Below are positions 51,161 to 59,548 of a stretch of DNA of 64,000 nucleotides, piece after piece. This stretch comes from Gallionella sp. (GTDB lineage Bacteria; Pseudomonadota; Gammaproteobacteria; Burkholderiales; Gallionellaceae): contig JALNYK010000011.1 in NCBI GenBank assembly GCA_023229845.1, positions 25,519-89,518 of the forward strand, in the 5' to 3' direction. The notes beneath the pieces are model-generated. The model saw only the letters and a list, made by a program, of their open reading frames with translations, did no database searches and was not told the origin of the DNA. A program made the translations under genes and the position numbers. How positions within the stretch are numbered: position 1 is the first letter of the stretch; every line of letters starts with the position of its first letter.

Positions 51161-52243
51161 TTAATTGATGCGTTGATATTGCCCGCCGGGCAGCGCGCAG
51201 ATGCGCCCATCCAGTTCCAGCGTCAACAGCATGGCGGATAGCTCGGCCATCGTCAAGCCGCTCCGCGCAATCAGCGTATCGAGGGCGACGGGATCGAAGC
51301 CCAGATGAACGAGCAATGACGGTTCGGCATCCGTCGTGGTGTCAGGCTCGGCGGCGGTTGCCGGTATCGTCAGGCCGCCGAGTTCTTCCAGTATGTCCTG
51401 AGCCCTTTCGACGAGTTTGGCGCCCTGTTTGATCAGTTGGTGGCAGCCTTTGCTTTGCGGCGCATGGATAGACCCGGGAATCGCGAATACGTCCCTGCCC
51501 TGCTCCAGCGCCAGCCGCGCGGTGATCAGCGAGCCGCTCTGCAGGCTGGCTTCCACGACCAGCGTGCCGACACTGAGGCCGCTGATGATGCGGTTGCGGC
51601 GCGGAAAGTTGGCGGCCAGCGGCGGTGTGCCCAGCGGGAATTCGGAAACGATAGCCCCATCGGTGGCGAGCGCATGGGCGAGGTCGCGGTTGGCTGCGGG
51701 ATAAATCCGATCCAGCCCGGTGCCAACTATGGCGATGCTGCTGCCCGCCCCTTGCAGTGCGCCGCGATGTGCTGCGGCATCGACGCCGTGCGCCAGGCCG
51801 CTGACCACGCATAGTCCGGCCTCGCTGAGCGTGCGGGAGAATGCCTCGGCATTGTTGAGTCCCTGCGGGGTGGCGTTGCGGCTGCCGACCACGGCGAGCG
51901 TCGGACGATTGAGCAAGTCGAGACGTCCTTTTACATAGAGCAGCAACGGCGGGTCGGGGATGTTAAGCAGCGCCTGCGGATAGTCCGAGTCGGCGAGCGT
52001 GACGATATGGTTGTTGCCGTCTTCCAGCCAGGCCAGCGCCGGAGCAATCCCGGCATCGGCTATGCCTTTGCCGATTTCGGCGACGACCTGAGTCTTGACG
52101 ATGGATTTGAGCGTGGAGGCAGAGGCGGCAAACACCGCTTCGGGAGAACCGAGCGCCTTGAGCAGGTTGCGTGCACCCTCCCCGCCCAAGCCCTTGGTCA
52201 GGCTGAGCGCCAGCCAGGCTCGAAGCGAGGGATCGAGCAGCAT
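51161..52243 (-). CDS. dprA: DNA-processing protein DprA
   Basis: The 360-residue protein has an N-terminal helical/SAM-like region (LSLTKGLGGEGARNLLKALG), the Rossmann-like DprA core (LAVVGSRNATPQGLNNAEAF; SGLAHGVDAAAHRGALQGAG; FPRRNRIISGLS; DVFAIPGSIHAPQSKGCHQL) and a C-terminal winged-helix part. DprA loads RecA onto incoming single strands in natural transformation. Confidence 0.97.
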   Translation of the reverse strand: MLLDPSLRAWLALSLTKGLGGEGARNLLKALGSPEAVFAASASTLKSIVKTQVVAEIGKGIADAGIAPALAWLEDGNNHIVTLADSDYPQALLNIPDPPLLLYVKGRLDLLNRPTLAVVGSRNATPQGLNNAEAFSRTLSEAGLCVVSGLAHGVDAAAHRGALQGAGSSIAIVGTGLDRIYPAANRDLAHALATDGAIVSEFPLGTPPLAANFPRRNRIISGLSVGTLVVEASLQSGSLITARLALEQGRDVFAIPGSIHAPQSKGCHQLIKQGAKLVERAQDILEELGGLTIPATAAEPDTTTDAEPSLLVHLGFDPVALDTLIARSGLTMAELSAMLLTLELDGRICALPGGQYQRIN

Positions 52244-52244
52244 G

Positions 52245-53282
52245 TCAGGGCGTTTGGGCGTTATCCAGCAGTTGCACAGGCAAACGGGTTTGCATCACCA
52301 GCGCATAGGAAACCTTGTCGAACACGCGGAACACGAAGGTCAGGCCGTAGCGCTCGTCCGGCAGAGTGAATTCTTTGCCGCCGTGTTTTACGGCTTCGCC
52401 CTTGTGGTACAGCGCCAGCACGTGGCCGACTTCCAGGCCGTCGCGCTTGCCCTTGTTCAGCGTGATGACGGTGTTCTGGCCGGCCTGCGATACGCCGCCA
52501 TAGACCGAGATGACGCGCGCGGCGATGTTGCTTTCAGGTGCGCGCGGCAGATAGCTGCTGACCGAGTCGCCGGACGGCAGGACCAGACGGTCGTTGATGC
52601 CGATTTCCTGCGCGGATTCGGTGATCGCGATGGTGCTGACTTCGGCGAAATCGGTCGCTTCGGCGCGGCCCAGATAGACGGCCTCGACGCCCAAAACTTC
52701 CTTGGTGTCGGGATCGATCAGAGACTTGCCCGGGCGGAACAGCTGCCACTTGTTGCCTTTGTCGGCGGGCAGGCCTTTTACGAAGCCGATATCGCCAAAG
52801 CCCAGCATCACGCGGCCTTCGCGCGCGCCGATCAACGTCGGTGCATCGTTCAGCGCGCCGTTTTCGACGATCAGCGGCTGGCTCAGGAACGGTTCGATCG
52901 CGTCGGCGGGTATCGTCGGCACGGCGTCATGCGAACTATCGCCCTCGCGTGCTCTGGGGGAAAGCCTGACCACGTTGAGGTCGGTCGGCGCCGCAGCGGG
53001 TTGCTGGCCGATGCGCAGCGTGCCGTTGATGCGGTCCAGATAGATCACGTCGCCCGGATAAATCCAGTGCGGATCCTTGATGGCGTCCTTGTTCATGCCC
53101 CAGATGTACTGCCATTTCCAGGGATCTTTGAAGAACTTGGCAGAGATGTCCCAAAGGGTGTCGCCCTTGACGACGACATGCTTGTCCGGAGCATCGCTGC
53201 GCAGTTGGGGAGCATCGTCAGGCTGGGCGGCGAAGGCCAGCATAGGCAACAAAAGGCAAATCAGCGATATAATCTTGCGCAT
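52245..53282 (-). CDS. Exported LysM-domain protein
   Basis: The 345-residue protein has a signal peptide (MRKIISLICLLLPMLAFAA) and one LysM domain at about 35-85 (HVVVKGDTLWDISAKFF; WGMNKDAIKDPHWIYPGDVI), then a long C-terminal region without recognised domains. LysM binds peptidoglycan. A LysM protein next to dprA is standard in betaproteobacteria. GGAG precedes ATG 53282. It diverges from def, with a shared 112-base promoter region. Confidence 0.93.
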   Translation of the reverse strand: MRKIISLICLLLPMLAFAAQPDDAPQLRSDAPDKHVVVKGDTLWDISAKFFKDPWKWQYIWGMNKDAIKDPHWIYPGDVIYLDRINGTLRIGQQPAAAPTDLNVVRLSPRAREGDSSHDAVPTIPADAIEPFLSQPLIVENGALNDAPTLIGAREGRVMLGFGDIGFVKGLPADKGNKWQLFRPGKSLIDPDTKEVLGVEAVYLGRAEATDFAEVSTIAITESAQEIGINDRLVLPSGDSVSSYLPRAPESNIAARVISVYGGVSQAGQNTVITLNKGKRDGLEVGHVLALYHKGEAVKHGGKEFTLPDERYGLTFVFRVFDKVSYALVMQTRLPVQLLDNAQTP

Positions 53283-53394
53283 GAAAACTCCGGCAGAGTC
53301 AATTAATAAGGCACGCAAAGTTGCGGCGTTGCGTTAAATTCTGCATCCAGACCATTAAATAAGCAAGCAATTAAGCGGCTGCAGTGGGATACAC

Positions 53395-53898
53395 ATGGCA
53401 ATCCTGAAAATTTTGCAATATCCGGACGAGCGCCTGCACAAGACCGCCAAAAAGGTCGAGCAGGTTACGGACGATACTCGCAGGCTGATACGCGATATGG
53501 CCGAGACCATGTACGCCGCGCCCGGTGTCGGATTGGCGGCGACGCAGGTCGACGTGCATCTGCGGCTTTTCGTCGCAGACATATCCGAGACGCACGATCA
53601 GTTGCGCGTGTTCATCAATCCCGAAATTCTCGCCAGCGACGGAGATGAAGAGAGCGAGGAAGGCTGTCTTTCGGTGCCGGGGGTGTACGAGAAGGTGTGC
53701 CGCGCCGAAAAGGTGACGGTGCGCGCGCTGGACGAAAACGGCCGGCCGTTCACGCTGGATGCGGACGGTTTTCTCGCGGTATGCATCCAGCATGAAATCG
53801 ATCACCTGCGCGGCAAGGTGTTCGTCGAATATTTGTCGCAACTAAAACAAACGCGCATACGAGCCAAGTTGAAGAAGCGTATGCGCGAAATCCTCTGA
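53395..53898 (+). CDS. def: Peptide deformylase
   Basis: The 167-residue protein has all three metalloprotease motifs: GVGLAATQ, EEGCLSVPG (Cys ligand) and QHEIDHLRG (His ligands and catalytic Glu). It removes the N-formyl group from new proteins. Its stop overlaps the fmt ATG by 1 base (TGATG). Confidence 0.99.
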   Translation: MAILKILQYPDERLHKTAKKVEQVTDDTRRLIRDMAETMYAAPGVGLAATQVDVHLRLFVADISETHDQLRVFINPEILASDGDEESEEGCLSVPGVYEKVCRAEKVTVRALDENGRPFTLDADGFLAVCIQHEIDHLRGKVFVEYLSQLKQTRIRAKLKKRMREIL

Positions 53899-54818
53899 TG
53901 AAAATTATCTTTGCAGGTACGCCGCAGTTCGCGGCCAGCGCATTGGCCGCGCTGCTCCCAGAACACGAGATCGTCGCGGTGCTGACCCAGCCGGATCGTC
54001 CGTCCGGTCGCGGCATGCAGCTGACCGCCAGCCCGGTGAAACAGCTTGCGTTGCAACACGGCTTGCCGGTGCTACAGCCGGCCACGCTGAGGACCGAAGA
54101 GGCGCAACGCGAAATCGCCGCGCTCGATGCCGACGTGATGGTGGTCGCGGCCTACGGCCTGATCCTGCCGCAGGCGGTTCTGGATATGCCGCGACTCGGT
54201 TGCCTGAACATCCATGCCTCGCTGCTGCCGCGCTGGCGCGGCGCCGCGCCTATCCAGCGCTCGATTCTGGCGGGCGACGCCGAGACCGGCATCACCATCA
54301 TGCAGATGGATGCGGGGCTGGATACCGGCGACATGCTGTTGCGCCACGCCTGCGCTATTGCGTCGGAGGACACGGCCGCGACGCTGCATGACAAACTGGC
54401 GGAACTGGGTGCATCCAGTATCGTCGAGGCGTTGCGCCAGTTGCCGGGGCTGGTTCCGGTCAAACAGGACGATGGCGCGGCGACCTACGCCGCCAAGCTG
54501 CTGAAGAGCGAAGGCCAGATCGACTGGTCGCAGGATGCTCAACAACTCGGACGCGCGGTGCGTGCGTTCAACCCCTTTCCCGTATGTCATGCGACTCTCG
54601 GCGATATGGCTGTCAAGGTCTGGCAGGCATCGCCGGTCGTGCAACAAGGCGAGCCCGGTACGGTGCTCGCAGTGGACAAACAGGGCATCACCGTCGCCTG
54701 CGGCAAGGATGCGCTGCGCCTGGAAGTACTCCAGCGCCCGGGCGGCAAGGCGCAGCCCGTCGTGCAGTTTCTGCAGGCCGTGCCTATCCAGGCCGGCGAC
54801 AAATTCTCGGTAAGCTAA
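53898..54818 (+). CDS. fmt: Methionyl-tRNA formyltransferase
   Basis: The 306-residue protein has the formyltransferase core (IIFAGTPQFAASALAALL; LTQPDRPSGRGMQL; CLNIHASLLPRWRGAAPIQR; MDAGLDTGDML) and a C-terminal OB-like domain. It formylates initiator Met-tRNA. Followed immediately (0-base gap) by rsmB. Confidence 0.99.
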   Translation: MKIIFAGTPQFAASALAALLPEHEIVAVLTQPDRPSGRGMQLTASPVKQLALQHGLPVLQPATLRTEEAQREIAALDADVMVVAAYGLILPQAVLDMPRLGCLNIHASLLPRWRGAAPIQRSILAGDAETGITIMQMDAGLDTGDMLLRHACAIASEDTAATLHDKLAELGASSIVEALRQLPGLVPVKQDDGAATYAAKLLKSEGQIDWSQDAQQLGRAVRAFNPFPVCHATLGDMAVKVWQASPVVQQGEPGTVLAVDKQGITVACGKDALRLEVLQRPGGKAQPVVQFLQAVPIQAGDKFSVS

Positions 54819-56087
54819 ATGCAACATATACAACTCGCCGCCGGCCAGATCGTGCAACAAGTGCTGGTGGACGGTCGCAACCTGAACCAGGTGCTGGATG
54901 AATCGTTGCGCAGAAAATCGGTATGGACGCCGTCGCAACGTGCAGCGCTGCAAGACTTGAGTTACGGCACGTTGCGCTTCTACGGTCAGCTGCGCGCCAT
55001 ACTCGAACTGCTGTTGCACAAACCGCTGTCGGATCAGCGGATTTATTATGTGTTGCTGGTGGCGCTGTACCAGCTGGAATACAGCAAGGCGGCGCAGCAT
55101 GCGGTGGTCGACCATGCGGTGCGCTCCGCCCAGATGCTGAACCCGAAAATCAGTGGCTTGGTAAACGCGATTCTGCGCAACTTCCTGCGCAGCCGCGACA
55201 CGTTGCTGGAGCAGGCGAAACAGCGCGCGGAAGGTAAATACAATTACCCGCAATGGTGGATAGACGAGCTGCAGACGCAATATGGCGAACGCAGCGAGGC
55301 GATACTGGAGGCGGGCAACCGCCATCCGCCGCTGACGCTACGCGTCAATCGCAGGCGTGGCACGGTAGCCGAATACGCGGCATCGCTCGAACGGGAAGGC
55401 ATTGCCGCGCGTCGTATCGCGCCCGATGCTCTGCAGCTGGACAAGCCTGTGGCGGTGGACAAGTTGCCGGGATTTTTCGACGGCATGGCCTCGGTGCAGG
55501 ATGCCGGCGCACAGTACGCCGCGCTGCTGCTGGATGCGCATGACGGCATGCGCGTGCTCGACGCCTGCGCCGCGCCGGGCGGCAAGACCGCCCATATTTT
55601 GGAGTGCGCGCAGGTCGAGATGGTCGCGGTGGACAAGGACGAGCCGCGCCTGCAGCGCGTCGCGCAAAACCTGCAGCGTCTGAAACTGGATGCAACGCTG
55701 CTGACCGGCGATGCCGCCGCACCGGAGTCCTGGTGGGACGGCAAAGCCTTCCAGCGCATCCTCGCCGATGTGCCCTGCTCCGCTTCCGGCGTGGTGCGCC
55801 GCCATCCGGACATCAAGTGGCTGCGCCGCCGCGCTGACATCGCCGGGTTCGCCGAACAGCAGCTGGCGATCCTGCGCGCGTTATGGCCGCTGCTGGAACA
55901 AGATGGTAAATTGCTCTATGCGACCTGCTCGGTGTTCCGGCAGGAGAACGAGCAGGTGGTCGCCGCCTTCCTGGCGCAGCGGCCGGACGCGCGCCGCCTG
56001 CCGCTAACCCTGCCGGATAACGGACAGTTGCTTCCCGATGACCAGCATGACGGATTCTTCTATGCGTTGCTGCACAAGACTGCTTGA
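54819..56087 (+). CDS. rsmB: 16S rRNA (cytosine(967)-C5)-methyltransferase
   Basis: The 422-residue protein has an N-terminal NusB-like RNA-binding part (residues about 5-135), then the SAM domain VLDACAAPGGKTAHILE, DVPCSASGVVRRHPDIKWLR with one catalytic Cys and LLYATCSVFRQENEQV with the second. It methylates C967 of 16S rRNA. The next gene starts 26 bases before its stop. Confidence 0.98.
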   Translation: MQHIQLAAGQIVQQVLVDGRNLNQVLDESLRRKSVWTPSQRAALQDLSYGTLRFYGQLRAILELLLHKPLSDQRIYYVLLVALYQLEYSKAAQHAVVDHAVRSAQMLNPKISGLVNAILRNFLRSRDTLLEQAKQRAEGKYNYPQWWIDELQTQYGERSEAILEAGNRHPPLTLRVNRRRGTVAEYAASLEREGIAARRIAPDALQLDKPVAVDKLPGFFDGMASVQDAGAQYAALLLDAHDGMRVLDACAAPGGKTAHILECAQVEMVAVDKDEPRLQRVAQNLQRLKLDATLLTGDAAAPESWWDGKAFQRILADVPCSASGVVRRHPDIKWLRRRADIAGFAEQQLAILRALWPLLEQDGKLLYATCSVFRQENEQVVAAFLAQRPDARRLPLTLPDNGQLLPDDQHDGFFYALLHKTA

Positions 56088-56643
56088 CCTGTTGCTGCGC
56101 GGTGCGCTGGTCGTTTGGCTATGCCTAGCGACGGCGTACGCCCAAGGCGTTTCGGTCGGCAAGGTGGAGCTGCGCACCGGCGAGGAAGGCTACCAACTGT
56201 CGGTGAATTACGACGTCAACCTGACCTATGTGGTGGAACAGGCGCTGTCGCGCGGCATTCCTCTGTATTTCGTCGCCGAATTCTCGGTGGTGCGCTCGCG
56301 CTGGTATTGGCTGGACGACGAGGTGTTCCGCGGCGAACAGGTCACCAAGCTTTCCTATAACGTGTTGACGCGGCAGTACCGCCTCTCGCGCGGTGCGCTG
56401 TTCCAGAATTTTGCGACGCTGGAAAGCGTGCTGAGCATTCTGTCCAGACAGAGTTCGACTGTGATACCGGCCGATGCGCTGGCCAAGGACGGCAACTACA
56501 TCGCGGCTGCGCGGCTGCGTCTGGACATCGCGCAATTGCCCAGGTTGTTGCAGGTGAATGCGCTGACCGGCAAGGACTGGACGCTGGATTCGGACTGGTA
56601 TCGCTGGGTGATACGACCGGTCGGCGATGGCCGGACGGAGTGA
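56062..56643 (+). CDS. DUF4390 exported protein
   Basis: The 193-residue protein has a signal peptide (LLDLLLRGALVVWLCLATAY ending AQG) and the DUF4390 body (LSRGIPLYFVAEFSVVRSRW; YWLDDEVFRGEQVTKLSYNV; RQYRLSRGALFQNFATLESV). It typically sits between rsmB and ntrY in betaproteobacteria, and its role is unknown. ATG 56062 lies within the rsmB end. Confidence 0.9.
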   Translation: MRCCTRLLDLLLRGALVVWLCLATAYAQGVSVGKVELRTGEEGYQLSVNYDVNLTYVVEQALSRGIPLYFVAEFSVVRSRWYWLDDEVFRGEQVTKLSYNVLTRQYRLSRGALFQNFATLESVLSILSRQSSTVIPADALAKDGNYIAAARLRLDIAQLPRLLQVNALTGKDWTLDSDWYRWVIRPVGDGRTE

Positions 56644-56647
56644 CCGC

Positions 56648-58768
56648 ATGATGCGCTATCTGAATCTCGCCAGCATCGCTATCGGCGCGGTGTTGCTGTA
56701 TCTGTTGTCCAGCAGCAGCGCCGACACCGAGGTGTTTTCCTCCAATTATTATGTGTTGCTCGGGCTAACCGGGCTGTTCGCGCTGGCCTTGATGGGGCTG
56801 GTCGGTTACCAGCTCCAGCGTCTGCGCAGCAAGCTGCGGGAAAGGATTTTCGGCGCCAAGCTGGCGCTGCGGCTGGTGGTGTTTTTCACGCTGATCGCGG
56901 TGCTGCCGGGGGTGCTGGTGTATGTCGTGTCGGTGGGATTTCTGGGCAAGAGCATCGAGTCGTGGTTTGACGTGCGCGTCGAGAAGGCGCTGGAGGGAGG
57001 CCTGAATCTGGGGCGCAGCGGTCTCGACAACAGCTTGAGTGAGTTGAACAAAAAGACCCAGTTCATCGCGTTGTTGCTGGCCGAGAAGCAGCCGGAACAA
57101 TATCAGCGCACCCTCGACCAGCTGGTGGACGAGAAGGTAGCGCAAGAAGCGGCGCTGTTCAGCGCCAAGGGCAACCTGATCTCGTTTTCGACCACCGGCG
57201 CCGCATTGATGCCGGACATGCCCGATGCCGAATTGCTGCGCCAGACGCTGGAGTCGGGGGAGTATTCGGTGATCGACACGTTGCCCAAGGGGCTGACATT
57301 GCGCACCCTGTCGGTGGTGAAATCCAGCACTCACCCCGGTGCGCGATATGTATTGCAGTTCACCCAGCCGGTGCCCAAGCAGATCGAGGCCGACGCCGAG
57401 ACCGTGCAGGCGGTGTATCGCGACTATCAGGAACTGACGCTGTCCCGCCTTGGTCTGAAGCGGCTTTATGCGATCACGCTGACCTTGTCGTTGCTGGTGG
57501 TGCTGTTGACGGCGGTGTCTATGGCTTTCTTCATCAGCGAACGCCTGGGCGCCTCGCTGGAAGCGCTGGCCGAAGGCACGCGGGCGGTGGCGCAGGGCGA
57601 TTTCACCGGCCAGTATCCTATCCAGAGCAGCGACGAACTGGGCGCACTGACCGGCTTGTTCAACCAGATGACCAAACAGTTGTACGAGGCGAAGCAGGCC
57701 AGCGAACAGCAACAGCGCGAAGTCGAAGGCGCACGGGGATATCTGGAGAGCGTGCTGACCCACCTGTCGTCCGGGGTGCTGGCGTTGGATCGGGAATTTC
57801 ATCTGCGTTCGGCGAATACCAGCGCGGCGCAGATCCTCGGTGCGCCGCTGCAGGAGATGCAACGGCTGTCGCTGCTGCAGGTCGCCGAGAAGCACGGCCT
57901 GTTGGCGTCGTTCTGCAACACCGTCATCGAGGCGTTCGACAAGGTCGGCAACGGCGAGTGGCAGCGGCAGATCGAGCGCATGGGCAGGAATGGCAACCAG
58001 ATCCTGTTGATGCGTGGCACACGCTTGCCGCAAGGCGGCGAAGCCGGTTATGTGGTGGTGTTCGACGACATCAGCCATCTGCTGCAGGCCGAGCGTCAGG
58101 CGGCCTGGGGCGAAGTGGCGCGGCGGCTGGCGCACGAGATCAAGAATCCGCTGACGCCGATCCAGCTGTCTGCGGAGCGCCTGCAGCACAAGCTCAGCTC
58201 CAAGCTTGACGAGCGCGATGCGCAGTTGTTGCAGCGCGCCACGCAGACTATCGTCAGCCAGGTCGGGGCGATGAAGAACATGGTCGGCGACTTCGCCAAC
58301 TATGCGCGCGGCCCGGCGTTGCGGCTGACCCGGCTGGATATGCACCAGCTGATCCGCGAGGTGCTGGGCCTGTACGAGGCAAACAGCATACCGATCGCGT
58401 TGAAGCTGGAGGCGGCACGCAGCGAGGTCAACGGGGATGCGACGCGTTTGCGCCAGGTTATTCACAACTTGTTGCTGAATGCACAGGATGCATTGCAAGG
58501 GCAAGCGCAGCCGCAGATCGCGGTGAGTACGCAGTTTCACGATGGAGAGATCCTGCTGCAGGTCGAGGACAATGGAGCGGGTTTTCCGCAGAGCGTGTTG
58601 TCGCGGGCCTTCGAACCTTATATGACGACCAAGTCCAAGGGGACCGGGCTGGGTTTGGCCATAGTGAAGAAAATTGTCGAGGAGCACGGCGGTCATATCG
58701 CGATTGCGAATGGCGAAAATGGCGGAGCGCGGATCGATATCGTGCTGCCGCTGGTTGAGGAGGCTTAA
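56648..58768 (+). CDS. ntrY: NtrY-type sensor histidine kinase
   Basis: The 706-residue protein has several N-terminal membrane helices, a periplasmic sensor region (about residues 105-275), a further helix (TLTLSLLVVLLTAVSMAFFI), HAMP (LGASLEALAEGTRAVAQGDF), a PAS domain, the H-box AHEIKNPLTPIQLSAERL and ATPase motifs (VIHNLLLNAQDAL; VEDNGAGFP; TGLGLAIVKKIVEEHGG). It phosphorylates the NtrX-like regulator, whose gene overlaps by 1 base. NtrYX systems respond to nitrogen or redox status; the signal here is not known. Confidence 0.95.
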   Translation: MMRYLNLASIAIGAVLLYLLSSSSADTEVFSSNYYVLLGLTGLFALALMGLVGYQLQRLRSKLRERIFGAKLALRLVVFFTLIAVLPGVLVYVVSVGFLGKSIESWFDVRVEKALEGGLNLGRSGLDNSLSELNKKTQFIALLLAEKQPEQYQRTLDQLVDEKVAQEAALFSAKGNLISFSTTGAALMPDMPDAELLRQTLESGEYSVIDTLPKGLTLRTLSVVKSSTHPGARYVLQFTQPVPKQIEADAETVQAVYRDYQELTLSRLGLKRLYAITLTLSLLVVLLTAVSMAFFISERLGASLEALAEGTRAVAQGDFTGQYPIQSSDELGALTGLFNQMTKQLYEAKQASEQQQREVEGARGYLESVLTHLSSGVLALDREFHLRSANTSAAQILGAPLQEMQRLSLLQVAEKHGLLASFCNTVIEAFDKVGNGEWQRQIERMGRNGNQILLMRGTRLPQGGEAGYVVVFDDISHLLQAERQAAWGEVARRLAHEIKNPLTPIQLSAERLQHKLSSKLDERDAQLLQRATQTIVSQVGAMKNMVGDFANYARGPALRLTRLDMHQLIREVLGLYEANSIPIALKLEAARSEVNGDATRLRQVIHNLLLNAQDALQGQAQPQIAVSTQFHDGEILLQVEDNGAGFPQSVLSRAFEPYMTTKSKGTGLGLAIVKKIVEEHGGHIAIANGENGGARIDIVLPLVEEA

Positions 58769-59418
58769 TGGCTAGCAAACAGATTTTGGTGGTGGATGAC
58801 GAGGTCGGCATCCGCGAATTGTTGTCGGAGATATTGTTCGACGAGGGTTATCAGGTGCATCTGGCGGAGAATGCGGCGCAGGCGCGCGTCTTTCGCAACG
58901 AGCGCGAGCCGGATCTGGTGTTGCTGGACATCTGGATGCCGGAAACGGATGGCGTGGCGCTGCTCAAGGAGTGGGTCGAGCACGATCTGCTGACGATGCC
59001 GGTGGTGATGATGTCGGGCCACGGCACGATAGAGACCGCCGTCGAGGCGACGCGCATAGGCGCGGTCGACTTTCTGGAAAAGCCGATCGCGTTGCAGAAG
59101 CTGCTGAGCACGATCGCCAAGGCGATCAAGGAAGGCGCACCCAAACTGCAGACGCCGGACTCACCGATCCCGCCCCAGAAGATCGAATTGGATGTCGGCG
59201 GGCAGATGCAGCAGTTCTCGCTGTCGCTGGACCTGCCGTTGCGCGAGGCACGCGAGCATTTCGATGCAGTTTACTTCGAGTATCACTTGCAGAAAGAGGC
59301 GGGCAACGTCTCGCGGGTGGCGGAAAAAGTCGGCCTGGAGCGTACCCACCTGTATCGCAAGTTGAAACAACTGGGTATTCGCTTCGCCAGAAAGGGCGGC
59401 GAGGACGATGCTCAATGA
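58768..59418 (+). CDS. ntrX: NtrX-like response regulator lacking the AAA+ domain
   Basis: The 216-residue protein has a receiver domain (ILVVDDEVGIRELLSEILFD; phosphorylated Asp in LVLLDIWMPETDG; VMMSGHGTIETAVEAT; FLEKPI) joined by a short linker to a Fis-type helix-turn-helix (AGNVSRVAEKVGLERTHLYR; KLKQLGIRF). Usual NtrX proteins of about 450 residues carry a sigma-54-type AAA+ domain between these, which is absent here. It therefore probably acts as a plain DNA-binding regulator. Confidence 0.92.
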   Translation: MASKQILVVDDEVGIRELLSEILFDEGYQVHLAENAAQARVFRNEREPDLVLLDIWMPETDGVALLKEWVEHDLLTMPVVMMSGHGTIETAVEATRIGAVDFLEKPIALQKLLSTIAKAIKEGAPKLQTPDSPIPPQKIELDVGGQMQQFSLSLDLPLREAREHFDAVYFEYHLQKEAGNVSRVAEKVGLERTHLYRKLKQLGIRFARKGGEDDAQ

Positions 59419-59548
59419 TGCCTCGGACTCGGGGGCCGGCGGTTGCCCAAATCCGGGGGCTGCGGCATAATTGCCGACCCAGAATTTAATTTTCATTATT
59501 AATCCAACAAATAACCCATCCCGCAGGGATGTTTAGGAGACGAGAGCA

